Shown piece by piece: positions 48,929-58,070 of a stretch of 64,000 bases of DNA. Numbering within the stretch: the first letter of the stretch is position 1; the number at the start of each line of letters is the position of its first letter. The notes under the pieces were generated by a model, which worked only from the letters and a program-made list of their open reading frames with translations, was not told where the DNA came from and did no database searches. This DNA comes from Micromonospora aurantiaca ATCC 27029 (GTDB lineage: Bacteria; Actinomycetota; Actinomycetes; Mycobacteriales; Micromonosporaceae): NCBI RefSeq assembly GCF_000145235.1, contig NC_014391.1:5340001-5404000 (forward strand). Direction: 5' to 3'. The position numbers and the translations under genes are program-made.

Positions 48929-51763
48929 TCACGGCAGGGTCCAGCGCTGGTTCGCCGCGCCGGTGCAGGTCCACAGGTGCACCGCCGTGCCGTCGGCCGA
49001 GTTGTTGCCGGACACGTCCAGGCACTTGCCCGACTGCGGGTTGCGCACGGTCCCGTCGGCCTGCGCGGACCAGTTCTGCGCCCCGGTGCCGTTGCACGTG
49101 TAGAGCTGGATCTTCGTGCCGTCCGCGCTGGCCCCGCCGGATACGTCCAGGCACTTGCCCAGCGCCTTCACGGTGCCGTTCGGCGTCACGGTCCACGACT
49201 GCGCCGTCGTGCCGTTGCAGGTGTATAGCTGGATCTGGGTGCCGTCGGCGGTGGCGGCGTTGCGCACGTCCAGGCACTTGCCGGCCAGGCCCTTGACCGG
49301 GCCGGTGCGCACGGCCGACGTGGTGAGCGTGAACGCGTCCAGGTCGTAGAGCGCCCCGGTGCCACCGGCGAACGTCAGGTAGAGCGTGGTGGTGCCGGCC
49401 GGCGGATTGGCGATCGTGCCGGTGACTGTGGTGAACGTGTCCCAGGCGCCGGTGACCGGGACGGTGGCCGAGCCGAGCACGGTGCCGGTGGCCGAGCCGG
49501 CCCGCACCTGGAGCGTGCCGCCGGCTCCGGCGGACGACACCCGGGCGGTGAACCCGGTGGCGTCGGCGAGCAGGTACGGCTGGAACGCGATCCAGTCCCC
49601 GTTGTGGATGTCGCCGACGGTCTTGCCGCCCTCGGCGGTGGCCTTGTCGAACGTGTTGATCCCGGACGAGGTCTTGAAGTGCTCGGCCTGGCGGTGCCGG
49701 GGCTGGAGCGTGTGCTGGGTGTGCGTGGTGAGGCCGCCGGAGTCGGTGTACTCGGCGTCGAAGACGGCGAAGATGTTCGCCGCGTCGTCGTGCTCACCGT
49801 CGACGGGTACGGCGATCGAGCCGGTGCAGCCGGTCGCCGAGGTGATCTGGTGGCCGTGCTGGTCGTGGCCGAGCACGTAGGTCATCTTGACCTTCGTGCA
49901 GTCGATCGTGGCGTCCTCCGGGTCGGTGACGGTGATCCGGAACGGCACGGTGTCGCCGAAGGAGAACAGCTTGCCGTTGCCGGGCGTCTCGATGACGACT
50001 GTCGGCGCGGTGTTGCCCACTGTGACCGTCACGCTCGCGGTGCCGGTGGCGCCCTGCGGGTCGCGCACGGTGAGGGTGGCGGTGTACCTGCCGTTGGTGG
50101 TGTAGGTGTGCGAGGGGTTCGCGGCGGTCGAGGTGCCGCCGTCGCCGAACGTCCAGGCGTACGTCAGCGCGCCGCCCTCCGGGTCGGACGAGCCGGCCGA
50201 GGAGAAGGCCACAGTCAGCGGCGCGGCGCCGGAGGTCCGGTCGGCCGCGGCGCGGGCCACCGGGGCGCGGTTGGCGCCGCCCAGGTAGTCGAAGCGGTAC
50301 AGCGCCGAGTTGGCGTCGCCGTTGAAGTAGCCGGTGCCGTAGTCGAGCACGTAGTACGCGCCGTCCGGGCCGAACGCCGAGTCCATCACCTGCTTGCCGG
50401 TCCACGGGAAGCTGTCGATGGTGCCGGGTGAGCCGTCCGCGCCGACGTGGATCGGCTTGATCCAGCCCCGGCCGAACTCGGTGGCGAAGAACTGCCCGTC
50501 GAAGGACTGCGGGAACTTCGTGGTGGACGGGTTCGCCGCGTCGTACCGGTAGACCGGGCCGCCCATCGGCGACTCGGAGCCGCCGCCGAACTCGGGCGGG
50601 CTGCCGGCGTCACCGGCGTAGCGGATCCAGGACGGCTTCGCCGCCGGCAGCGTGGCCAGGCCGGTGTTGCGGAACGAGTTGTTCGTCGGCCCGCCGGTGC
50701 AGTTGAACTTCGGGCCGGCGGTACCGGCGGCGAAGTCCCACTCGGCGTACGTCTCGGCGGCGGTGTTGGTGCCGGTGCAGTACGGCCAGCCGTAGTTGCC
50801 GGGCCCGGTCACCCGGTTGAACTCGACCTGCCCGGACGGGCCGCGGGCCGTGGTGGTGCCGGCGTCCGGCCCGTAGTCGCCCACGTAGACGATGCCGGTG
50901 GCCTTGTCGACGCTGATCCGGAACGGGTTGCGGAAGCCCATCGCGTAGATCTCCGGGCGGGTCCGCGCGGTGCCGGGCGCGAAGAGGTTGCCGGCCGGGA
51001 TCGAGTAGGTGCCGTTGGCGTTCACCTTGATCCGCAGGATCTTGCCCCGCAGGTCGTTGGTGTTGCCGGCGCTGCGCTGCGCGTCGTACCCGGGGTTGCG
51101 GTTGGTGCGCTCGTCGATCGGCGCGTAGCCGGCCGAGTCGAACGGGTTGGTGTCGTCGCCGGTGGACAGGTAGAGGTTGCCCGCGGCGTCGAAGTCGATG
51201 TCGCCGCCGACGTGGCAGCACAGCCCCCGATCGGCCGGTACGTCGAGCACGTCGACCTTGCTGGCCTGGTTGAGCGTGAAGTCGGCGTTGAGGGTGAACC
51301 GGGAGAGCCGGTTGACGCCCTGCCAGGCGGAGAAGTCGGTGCCGGTGGCGGGCGCGTCGCCGGCCGGGGTGGACAGCGGCGGCGCGTAGTAGAGGTAGAT
51401 GTGCCGGTTGGAGGCGAAGCCGGGGTCGACGCCGACGCCCTGGAGCCCCTCCTCGTCGTGGGTGTAGACAGGCAGCGTGCCGATAACCGTGGTGGCGCCG
51501 GCCGCGTCGGTGCGGCGCAGCGTGCCGTTGCGGGCGGTGTGCAGGACCGACCGGTCGGGCAGCACCGCGAGCGACATCGGTTCGCCGGTCTCGGCGACAC
51601 CGCGGGCGAGTTCGACCTGCTGGAAGTCGCTCGCCGGGATCGGGTGGGCGGACGCCGGGACGGACGCCGCGGCCACTGTGACGGTGCCGGCGGTGGCCGC
51701 GAGCAGCAGCGCTGCGGCAGCGGCGAACGGTCGTCGGGCACGGGGGTGGTGGTGGCTGGACAT
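48929..51763 (-). CDS. Secreted PQQ-type sugar dehydrogenase / PKD / CBM6 / ricin-lectin protein
   Basis: The 944-residue product has a signal peptide (about 1-40) and a six-bladed GSDH propeller (about 45-480) with PLSLAV-like EPMSLAVLPDRSVL, GLQGVGVDPGF, GGDIDFDAAGNLYLSTGDD and MGFRNPFRISVD. A PKD domain (about 497-585), a region with a CBM6 domain (about 690-815) and a ricin lectin (about 820-944) follow. It should oxidise sugars outside the cell with PQQ or be a related oxidase. Two Cys in GLCCHVGGD are typical of the ThuA-linked subfamily. ATG after GGAAGGGACAGC. Confidence 0.92.
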   Translation of the reverse strand: MSSHHHPRARRPFAAAAALLLAATAGTVTVAAASVPASAHPIPASDFQQVELARGVAETGEPMSLAVLPDRSVLHTARNGTLRRTDAAGATTVIGTLPVYTHDEEGLQGVGVDPGFASNRHIYLYYAPPLSTPAGDAPATGTDFSAWQGVNRLSRFTLNADFTLNQASKVDVLDVPADRGLCCHVGGDIDFDAAGNLYLSTGDDTNPFDSAGYAPIDERTNRNPGYDAQRSAGNTNDLRGKILRIKVNANGTYSIPAGNLFAPGTARTRPEIYAMGFRNPFRISVDKATGIVYVGDYGPDAGTTTARGPSGQVEFNRVTGPGNYGWPYCTGTNTAAETYAEWDFAAGTAGPKFNCTGGPTNNSFRNTGLATLPAAKPSWIRYAGDAGSPPEFGGGSESPMGGPVYRYDAANPSTTKFPQSFDGQFFATEFGRGWIKPIHVGADGSPGTIDSFPWTGKQVMDSAFGPDGAYYVLDYGTGYFNGDANSALYRFDYLGGANRAPVARAAADRTSGAAPLTVAFSSAGSSDPEGGALTYAWTFGDGGTSTAANPSHTYTTNGRYTATLTVRDPQGATGTASVTVTVGNTAPTVVIETPGNGKLFSFGDTVPFRITVTDPEDATIDCTKVKMTYVLGHDQHGHQITSATGCTGSIAVPVDGEHDDAANIFAVFDAEYTDSGGLTTHTQHTLQPRHRQAEHFKTSSGINTFDKATAEGGKTVGDIHNGDWIAFQPYLLADATGFTARVSSAGAGGTLQVRAGSATGTVLGSATVPVTGAWDTFTTVTGTIANPPAGTTTLYLTFAGGTGALYDLDAFTLTTSAVRTGPVKGLAGKCLDVRNAATADGTQIQLYTCNGTTAQSWTVTPNGTVKALGKCLDVSGGASADGTKIQLYTCNGTGAQNWSAQADGTVRNPQSGKCLDVSGNNSADGTAVHLWTCTGAANQRWTLP
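48934..49301 (-). repeat. Ricin-lectin coding repeat, copy 2
   Basis: This is the partner of 46808-47175. The direct orientation and 2.1-kb spacing make it a target for recombination that would delete or fuse the ThuA-type gene. Confidence 0.85.
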
Positions 51764-52038
51764 GCTGTGCTGTCCCTTCCTGACGCGCGCAGCCAGGAAC
51801 GGGCGCGCGTCGCGCCGGATGCCGAGCAGGGGGATGCTGCGCCGGCCTGCCGGGGAGGTCGGCGGGCCGCGACCTCCGGTCGGGACCGGAGGTCACCTCG
51901 CCGAGGCGGGCGGTGCGGGGCGGTCGCCTCGGCGAAACAGCGTTGTGCTGTGCACGACATTAAGACCTTTCGATCAGCCTGTCCATAGCTTCTGATCGAT
52001 TGGCTTTGACTTTCGGCGCTCAGCGACAAAAGTAGGTG
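51764..52038 (-). promoter_or_regulatory. Upstream region of the sugar dehydrogenase gene with a TCGATCAG palindrome
   Basis: In an AT-richer pocket, TCGATCAG (51970-51977) and CTGATCGA (51992-51999) form a perfect inverted repeat with a 14-base spacer. The pocket lies about 200 bases before the start codon and directly after the end of the ebo-type operon. The half-site geometry suits a repressor dimer. No terminator hairpin for the upstream operon is evident. Confidence 0.55.
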
Positions 52039-53106
52039 TCACTCGTGGCGGTCGACCGCCCGCTCCGCGAGCGCCGCCAGCACCCGCCGCGCCGGTTCCG
52101 CCAGCGGCAACGCGTCCAGCGCGACAAGTGCCGCGTCGGCCCGGGTACGGATCATCCGCTCCACCGCCTCCCGGGCACCGGACTCCTCGACGATGCCCCG
52201 CACCTCGGCCGCGGCCGACTGGTCGAGGCCGGGATCGCCGACCAGCTCCCCCAGCCGGGCCGCACCGGCCGGCGAGGCGGACGCCCGGGCCAGCGCCAGC
52301 AGCACCGTCGGCTTGCCCTCACGCAGGTCGTCCAGGTTGGACTTGCCGGTCACCGACGGGTCACCGAAGACGCCGAGCAGGTCGTCGCGCAGCTGGAACG
52401 CGTCCCCGAGCGGGTCGCCGAACCCGGCCAGCGCGGCCACCTCCTCCGGCGCCGCACCGGCGAGCGCGGCACCGATCTGCACCGGACGGGTCACCGTGTA
52501 GCGGGCCGTCTTCAGCCGTACCACTGTGAGCGCGTTCGCCACCGAGCCGTCCCCGGCCGCCCCGACCACGTCCAGGTACTCCCCCGCGATCACCTCCGAG
52601 CGCATCCGGGCCAGCAGCACGTGCCCCCGGCGCAGCCGCTCGGGCGGCAACCCGCACCCGTGGAACATCTGCGCCGACCAGGTGGCGCAGAGGTCGCCGC
52701 AGAGCACCGCGGCCTGTCGCCCGTACGCCACCGGGTCGCCCGGCCAGCCGGACGCGGCGTGCAGCTCGGCGAAGAACCGGTGCAGCGTCGGCGCGCCCCG
52801 GCGGCGGTCGCTGCGGTCCACGATGTCGTCGTGGATCAGCGCGAACGCGTGGAACAGCTCCAGCGACGCCGCGGCGACCACGATCGGCGCGGCGTCCGGG
52901 CCACCGAACCCCCGCCAGCCCCAGTAACAGAACAACGGCCGCATCCGCTTACCGCCGGCCAGGACGAACCAGCGCACAGCGGTGTGGACGGCCCCCGTAC
53001 CGTCGTCCGGCCGATCCGGCTCTCTCGCGTCCAGGAACGCGGCTAGCGCGGCGTCGAAGCGGCCCCGCAGCAGGGCCGGATCGGTCGGTGCGACGGTTAC
53101 GGTCAT
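52039..53106 (-). CDS. Polyprenyl diphosphate synthase
   Basis: This trans-prenyltransferase (355 residues) condenses isopentenyl diphosphate onto allylic diphosphates. The first Asp-rich motif is ALIHDDIVDRSDRRRG (DDxxD near 95-99), the second is QLRDDLLGVFGD (DDxxxxxD near 238). GGKRMRPLF is the IPP-binding site. Chain length cannot be fixed from sequence. It is the last gene of the eight-gene operon, overlapping the EboF-type gene by four bases, and could supply the prenyl donor to the operon's UbiA-type enzyme. Confidence 0.92.
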   Translation of the reverse strand: MTVTVAPTDPALLRGRFDAALAAFLDAREPDRPDDGTGAVHTAVRWFVLAGGKRMRPLFCYWGWRGFGGPDAAPIVVAAASLELFHAFALIHDDIVDRSDRRRGAPTLHRFFAELHAASGWPGDPVAYGRQAAVLCGDLCATWSAQMFHGCGLPPERLRRGHVLLARMRSEVIAGEYLDVVGAAGDGSVANALTVVRLKTARYTVTRPVQIGAALAGAAPEEVAALAGFGDPLGDAFQLRDDLLGVFGDPSVTGKSNLDDLREGKPTVLLALARASASPAGAARLGELVGDPGLDQSAAAEVRGIVEESGAREAVERMIRTRADAALVALDALPLAEPARRVLAALAERAVDRHE

Positions 53107-54497
53107 GGTGCCTCCCTGGCCAGTCCGGCGAGTTCGAGCAGCAACGCCTTCACATCGGTGGCCTCCACCCGGGGCCGGATCGCGGCCCGGTCGGAGCAGA
53201 GCAGCACCGGGCCGTCCGCCGGGTCGACGGGCAGGCGCCCGTGTGAACCACGCACCGCACGCGCGCCCGCGTCCAGCCCCACCACTGACATCAGGTAGCG
53301 CAACCCGAGCTTCTTGCGGGCCAGCGCCACCGCCGCGCGGCGCTTCGCCGCACCCGGCGCGGCCGGGTCGAAGAACAGCTCGGCCGGGTCGTAGCCGGGC
53401 TTGCGGTGGATCTCCACCAGCCGGGCGAAGTCGGGCGCCCGCGCGTCGTCGAGCCAGTAGTAGTACGTGAACCAGGCGTCCGGCTCGGCCACCAGCACCA
53501 GCTCACCCGAGCGGGGGTGATCCAGCCCGTACCCGGCCTGCCCGGCGGCGTCGAGCACCTCGGCCACGCCCGGCAGCGACGCGCAGAGCTTCGCCACCGC
53601 CGGCACGTCCGCCGGATCCTCGACGTAGACGTGCGCCACCTGGTGGTCGGCCACCGCGAACGCCCGCGACGTCCACGGGTCGAGATATTCCATCCCGGCC
53701 TGGGTGTAGACCCGCAACAGCCCTTCGGCGCGCAGCATCCGGTTCACGTCCACCGGGCGGGACACGTCGGTGATGCCGTACTCGGACAACGCCACCACTG
53801 TGGCGTCCCGCTCCCGCGCGGCGTCGAGCAGCGGACCGAGCACGGTGTCCAGCTCCGCCGCCGCGGCGGCGGCCTGCGGGCCGGACGGGCCGAAGCGTTG
53901 CAGGTCGTAGTCCAGGTGCGGCAGGTAGACCAGCGTCAGGTCGGGAGCGTGATCGGCGAGGATGCGCTGCGCCGCCCGGCTGATCCACGCCGAGGACGGC
54001 AGCCCGGCACCCGGCCCCCAGTAGCTGAACAGCGGGAACGTGCCGAGCGCGTCGGTGAGGGTGTCCCGCAGCTCGGGCGGGTCGGTCCAGCAGTCGGGCT
54101 CCTTGCGCCCGTCGGCGTGGTAGACCGGGCGCGGCGTGACCGTCCAGTCCACGTCCGCGCCCATCGCGTACCACCAGCAGACGTTCGCCACCCGGTAGCC
54201 CGGCTCGACGCGGCGGGCCGCCTGCCACACCTTCTCGCCGCCGACGAGCCCGTTGTGCTGCCGCCAGAGCAGCACCTCGCCCAGGTCGCGGAAGTACCAG
54301 CCGTTGCCCACCACGCCGTGCCCGGCGGGCAGCTCGCCGGTGAGGAACGTGGACTGCGCCGAGCAGGTCACCGCCGGCAGCACGGTGCCCAGCTCGGCGG
54401 CGAACCCGGCGTCGGCCACTGCGCGCAGCCGGGGCATGTGCGCCAGCAACCGCGGCGTCAGACCGACCACGTCGAGCACCACGAGCCGCCGGCTCAC
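53103..54497 (-). CDS. eboF: EboF-like nucleotide pyrophosphatase/phosphodiesterase family protein
   Basis: The 464-residue product is an alkaline-phosphatase-superfamily enzyme. Metal and nucleophile sites are LVVLDVVGLTP (Asp), VTCSAQSTFLTG (Thr/Ser nucleophile region), VYLPHLDYDLQRFGP (Asp, His), ALSEYGITDV and ADHQVAHVYV. The family cleaves phosphodiester or pyrophosphate bonds; the substrate in ebo clusters is unknown. GTG start at 54497 overlaps the EboE stop by four bases. A longer frame upstream overlaps EboE and is rejected. Confidence 0.87.
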   Translation of the reverse strand: MSRRLVVLDVVGLTPRLLAHMPRLRAVADAGFAAELGTVLPAVTCSAQSTFLTGELPAGHGVVGNGWYFRDLGEVLLWRQHNGLVGGEKVWQAARRVEPGYRVANVCWWYAMGADVDWTVTPRPVYHADGRKEPDCWTDPPELRDTLTDALGTFPLFSYWGPGAGLPSSAWISRAAQRILADHAPDLTLVYLPHLDYDLQRFGPSGPQAAAAAAELDTVLGPLLDAARERDATVVALSEYGITDVSRPVDVNRMLRAEGLLRVYTQAGMEYLDPWTSRAFAVADHQVAHVYVEDPADVPAVAKLCASLPGVAEVLDAAGQAGYGLDHPRSGELVLVAEPDAWFTYYYWLDDARAPDFARLVEIHRKPGYDPAELFFDPAAPGAAKRRAAVALARKKLGLRYLMSVVGLDAGARAVRGSHGRLPVDPADGPVLLCSDRAAIRPRVEATDVKALLLELAGLAREAP

Positions 54498-55681
54498 GAG
54501 GGCGCCCCCACCGTCGTGGCCAGGCCGAGCGCGGTCAGCTCGTCGCGGGCGAACGCCAGCTCGGCGGCGATGCCGGCGGCCAGCTCCGCGTCGCCGCGCG
54601 GCCGCCGCGCCTCCGGCAGCACCCCCCAGGTGTACGTCTCGACGTCGAGGTGGTCGCAGCCGGCGACGGGACCGGCGTACAACGCGGCCAGCGCCTCGCG
54701 CAGCACCGGCGCTGTGGAGCGCAGCGGCGGCTCGGGCGGTGCGTGCAACGGCACGTGGTAGTGCACCCGCCACGCCCCGGGCAGCCGCGCGTCGAGCGCG
54801 GCGTCGAGGTCGTCGGCCGCGTACGCCGGATCGGCCGGATCGGCGGCGCCTGCGCAATCGGCAGCCCGCGTCTGGTGCAGGAAGCGCGGTTCGACGAACC
54901 GGCGCAGCGCCGCGTTCGCGGCGGGCGGGTCAGGGGCCTCGACCGCTGCGGACACCTGGACCTTCACCACGGGGAGACCGGCGGCACGCAGCCCGGCCAG
55001 GGCATCCGCCGGCTGCTCCCAGGCACACGCCAGGTGCGCGAGATCCACGCAGATCCCGAGCCGGTCGGTATCCATGTCTGAGAATACCTCGCGTGCTTGT
55101 CCCGTCGACTCCACCAGACAGCCCGGTTCCGGTTCGAAGCCGACCCGGATCACCCGGCCGGTCTCCCGCTGCACGGCGGCCAGGCCCTCGGCCAGCGCGT
55201 CCAGGCGACGCCGGGCGGTGGCGGCCCGCCCGGCGTCCCACGGGGTGCGCCAGGCGATCGGCAGCGTCGAGATCGAACCCCGGACGGCGTCGTCGGGCAG
55301 CAGGTCGGCGAGAACCCGGGCCAGGTCCAGCGTGTACGCCGACCGTTGCGGCGTGGTCCAGTCCGGGTGGTACACCGCGCCCTTGACCACAGGGGCCTGG
55401 AACGCGGCGTACGGGAAGCCGTTGAGCGTGACCACCTCCAGCCCGCGTACCGCCAGCTCGTGGCGCAGCCGGCGCCGGGCCGGCGGGTCGGCGGCGAGCG
55501 CGGCGGCCACCGGCGCGGCCAGCCAGAGTCCGAGCCCGAGCCGGTCCACGTCGAGCGCCCGGCGGACCGCCACCGCGTACGTGTCGAGCTGGGCGACGAT
55601 GCCCGGCAGGTCCTCGGCCGGGTGCACGTTCGTGCAGTAGCCGAGATGGACGGTCGTGCCGTCGGCGTGGCGCAGCCGCAT
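54494..55681 (-). CDS. eboE: EboE-like metabolite traffic protein (TIM barrel)
   Basis: The 395-residue product shows the EboE hallmark HLGYCTNVHPAEDLPG near residues 10-25, then LEVVTLNGFPYAAF, VKGAVYHPDW, GFEPEPGCL and VDLAHLACAWE with likely metal-binding Asp/His, and HYHVPLHAPPEPPL. It is a xylose-isomerase-like barrel. In cyanobacteria the ebo genes are needed to move an indole-alkaloid precursor across the cytoplasmic membrane; the biochemistry of EboE is unresolved. Its ATG shares one base with the EboB stop (TGATG). Confidence 0.88.
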   Translation of the reverse strand: MRLRHADGTTVHLGYCTNVHPAEDLPGIVAQLDTYAVAVRRALDVDRLGLGLWLAAPVAAALAADPPARRRLRHELAVRGLEVVTLNGFPYAAFQAPVVKGAVYHPDWTTPQRSAYTLDLARVLADLLPDDAVRGSISTLPIAWRTPWDAGRAATARRRLDALAEGLAAVQRETGRVIRVGFEPEPGCLVESTGQAREVFSDMDTDRLGICVDLAHLACAWEQPADALAGLRAAGLPVVKVQVSAAVEAPDPPAANAALRRFVEPRFLHQTRAADCAGAADPADPAYAADDLDAALDARLPGAWRVHYHVPLHAPPEPPLRSTAPVLREALAALYAGPVAGCDHLDVETYTWGVLPEARRPRGDAELAAGIAAELAFARDELTALGLATTVGAPS

Positions 55682-56532
55682 CACTGCCCCCCACGGGCGA
55701 TCGAGTTGCCGGCGAAGGTGGGGTCGCTCGTCTCCAGGTCGGTCAGGTCGAGCCGGCCGGACTGGCCGTAGAACTCCACCGGGTTGCGCCACAGCACCCG
55801 GTCCACGTCGTCGGCGTCGAACCCGGCCAGCAGCATCGCCTCCCCGGTGGCCCGGGTCAGCAGCGGATCCGACCGGCCCCAGTCGGCCGCCGAGTTCACC
55901 AGCATCCGTTCGGTGCCGTACCGCTTCAGCAGCTCCACCATCCGCGGCGGCGACATCTTCGTCTCCGGATAGATCGAGAAGCCCAGCCAGCAGCCGGTGT
56001 CCCGGACCAGCTCGACGGTCACCTCGTTGAGGTGGTCGACGAGCACCCGTCCCGGCGCGATGCCCGACTCGGCGACCACCGCGAGCGTCCGCTCGACGCC
56101 GCGCGCCTTGTCCCGGTGCGGCGTGTGCACCAGCGCCGGCAGGTCGTGCGCGACGGCCAGGGCGAGCTGACCGGCCAGCGCGGCGTCCTCGGCCGGCGTC
56201 ATCGCGTCGTAACCGATCTCGCCGACCGCCACCACGCCGTCCTTGTCCAGGTAGCGGGGCAGCAGGTCGAGCACCGGGCGGCAGCGCGGGTCGTTCGCCT
56301 CCTTCGGGTTCAGCGCCACAGTGGCGTGGTGCCGGATGCCGAACTGGCCGGCCCGGAACGGCTCCCACCCGATCAGCGAGTCGAAGTAGTCCACGAAGCT
56401 GTCCACGCTCGTACGCGGCTGGCCCAGCCAGAACGCCGGCTCGACCACCGCGCGGACGCCCGCGGCGGCCATCCGCTCGTAGTCGTCGGTGGTGCGGGAC
56501 GTCATGTGGATGTGCGGGTCGAAGATGCGCAT
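55681..56532 (-). CDS. eboB: EboB-like TatD-family hydrolase
   Basis: A 283-residue metal-dependent hydrolase. It has IFDPHIHMTSRT with the HxH motif (residues 5-7), VGEIGYDAM (Glu), VHTPHRDKARG (His), VLVDHLNE (His) and NSAADWGRSDP (Asp), which complete a TatD-type two-metal site. It is one base from the EboA gene and overlaps the EboE gene. Within ebo clusters its substrate is unknown; DNase activity typical of TatD should not be assumed. Confidence 0.88.
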   Translation of the reverse strand: MRIFDPHIHMTSRTTDDYERMAAAGVRAVVEPAFWLGQPRTSVDSFVDYFDSLIGWEPFRAGQFGIRHHATVALNPKEANDPRCRPVLDLLPRYLDKDGVVAVGEIGYDAMTPAEDAALAGQLALAVAHDLPALVHTPHRDKARGVERTLAVVAESGIAPGRVLVDHLNEVTVELVRDTGCWLGFSIYPETKMSPPRMVELLKRYGTERMLVNSAADWGRSDPLLTRATGEAMLLAGFDADDVDRVLWRNPVEFYGQSGRLDLTDLETSDPTFAGNSIARGGQ

Positions 56533-56533
56533 G

Positions 56534-57139
56534 TCACGCCTCCGTCGTGGGGATGGTCAGCCGGCGCAGCAGGTCGGTCGCGTCGGCGGGCATGTCGCGG
56601 CCGGCGGCGTGCCGTTCGGCGGCGAACGCGGCGAGCATCCGGGCCAGCTCGCCGTCGGCCCGCTCCGGCAGGCCGTCGACAACCGCCAGCGGCACGCCGG
56701 TGAACACGCACTTGAGCACCGCCTGCCGCCAGGTCGCCTGCTCCAGGTGCCGGGCGTACGGGCCGAGCGCCGCGGCCACCAGCCGGGTGTCGTTGGTGCG
56801 GGTCGCGTCGTGCAGCAGCGGCACGCACTCCGCGCCGATCGGCAGCAGCGGCAGCGCACGCAGCACGGCGCGTTTCTCGGCGGCGTCGCCCTGCCGGTAC
56901 AGCGTCTCCGCGGCGGCGGCGTGGCCGTGCGGCAGCGCGGTCAGCAGCAGCGCCCGGGCCGCCTCGTCCGCCGTCCAGCCGGGCGGGTCGGGCAGCGGCA
57001 GGCGACCGCACCGCCGGGCGGCGGCGGCGAAGAACCGCCCGATCGCCGTGGGTTCGGTCGCGACGCGGCGCAGCGCCGCGTCCAGCCACTGCGGATCGGG
57101 TACGCCCCGAAGCGCGGCGCGCAGTCGGTCGGGTGTCAT
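56534..57139 (-). CDS. eboA: EboA-domain protein
   Basis: The 201-residue all-helical product has the EboA layout: DPQWLDAALRRV, AARRCGRLPL, the R-ALLLTALPHG block, LYRQGDAAEKRAVLRALPLL, and the late VLKCVFTGVPLAVVDGLPER. There is no known catalytic motif. ATG after GAGGGGAGACGGC. It lies between an isomerase gene (34-base gap) and EboB (one base). The role within ebo systems is not established. Confidence 0.87.
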   Translation of the reverse strand: MTPDRLRAALRGVPDPQWLDAALRRVATEPTAIGRFFAAAARRCGRLPLPDPPGWTADEAARALLLTALPHGHAAAAETLYRQGDAAEKRAVLRALPLLPIGAECVPLLHDATRTNDTRLVAAALGPYARHLEQATWRQAVLKCVFTGVPLAVVDGLPERADGELARMLAAFAAERHAAGRDMPADATDLLRRLTIPTTEA

Positions 57140-57173
57140 GCCGTCTCCCCTCTGCCGGGTGGAAGGTGGTGGG

Positions 57174-58070
57174 TCACCGCCCCTCGCCGCGCGAGGCGGC
57201 GGCGCGCAGGAAGTCCAGTGAGCGGGCGGCGACGGCCGGTGCGGCGTGCGAGTGGCGGGGCAGTTCCACGGCCACCAGCCCGCGGTAGCCGGCGTCGGCC
57301 AGGGCGCGCAGCACCGGCGGGAAGTCGATCTCGCCGGTGCCGAACTCCAGGTGCTCGTGCACGCCCCGGCGCATGTCGTCGATCTGCACGTTGACCAGAT
57401 GCGCGGCGACCGCCGACACGCACTGCGGCACCGGCATCGGCTCCAGGCAGCGACAGTGCCCGATGTCGAGCGTGATGCCGAAGCCGGGCGGCGCGCCCAG
57501 CGCCTCGCGCAGCCGCCACCACCCGGCGATGTCCTCCACGAACATGCCCGGCTCCGGTTCGAAGCCCAGCGGCACACCCGCCTCCGCCGCCGCGGCGCAC
57601 ACCGTCGCGCAGCCCGCCACCAGGCGGTCGGCGGCGACGCCGGGTGGTACGCCGGGTGGGCGTACCCCGGCCCAGAAGGAGACCGCCTCCGCGCCCAGGT
57701 CGGCGCCGATCCGGACGGCCCGGCGCAGGAACTCCACCCGCCGGGCCGGGTCGTCGTGCAGCAGCGTCGGCGCGTGCTTGTGCCGCGGGTCGAGCAGGTA
57801 CCGGGCGCCGGTCTCGACCACCACGGCCAGCCCCAGCGCGTCCAGCCGTCGACGAACGGCGGCGACCCGGCGGGCCAGGCCGGGGGCGAACGGGTCCAGG
57901 TGGTCGTGGTCGAGGGTGAGCGCGACGCCCACGTAGCCGAGGTCGGCGAGGACCGCGAGCGCGTCCCCGAGCCGGTGGTTGGCGAAGCCGTTGGTGCCGT
58001 ACCCGAAGCGCAGCGCGCCCGGCCCGGACAGCGGGCCGGCGGTGGGCCGGGTGGCCGGCGCGGCGGTCAT
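57174..58070 (-). CDS. Sugar phosphate isomerase/epimerase of the ebo operon
   Basis: A 298-residue AP-endonuclease-2-type TIM barrel: RFGYGTNGFANHRLGDALAVL, VALTLDHDHLDPF, VVVETGARYLLDPRHKHAP, PLGFEPEPGMFVED, TLDIGHCRC, LVNVQIDDMRRGVHEHL and GLVAVELPRHSHAAP carry the Glu, Asp and His metal ligands. It overlaps the prenyltransferase gene by four bases. It is related to but distinct from EboE and is a regular extra member in actinobacterial versions of the cluster, as far as I recall. Confidence 0.88.
   Translation of the reverse strand: MTAAPATRPTAGPLSGPGALRFGYGTNGFANHRLGDALAVLADLGYVGVALTLDHDHLDPFAPGLARRVAAVRRRLDALGLAVVVETGARYLLDPRHKHAPTLLHDDPARRVEFLRRAVRIGADLGAEAVSFWAGVRPPGVPPGVAADRLVAGCATVCAAAAEAGVPLGFEPEPGMFVEDIAGWWRLREALGAPPGFGITLDIGHCRCLEPMPVPQCVSAVAAHLVNVQIDDMRRGVHEHLEFGTGEIDFPPVLRALADAGYRGLVAVELPRHSHAAPAVAARSLDFLRAAASRGEGR

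Noticed and set aside
46605..49103. An 832-residue plus-strand frame over the ThuA-type gene
   Set aside because: Shadow of the multidomain secreted protein; Val/Arg/Gly-rich with no motif.
56605..57600. Longer upstream extension of the EboA frame
   Set aside because: The frame continues into the isomerase gene, but the ATG at 57139 has a good ribosome binding site and the family residues start there.
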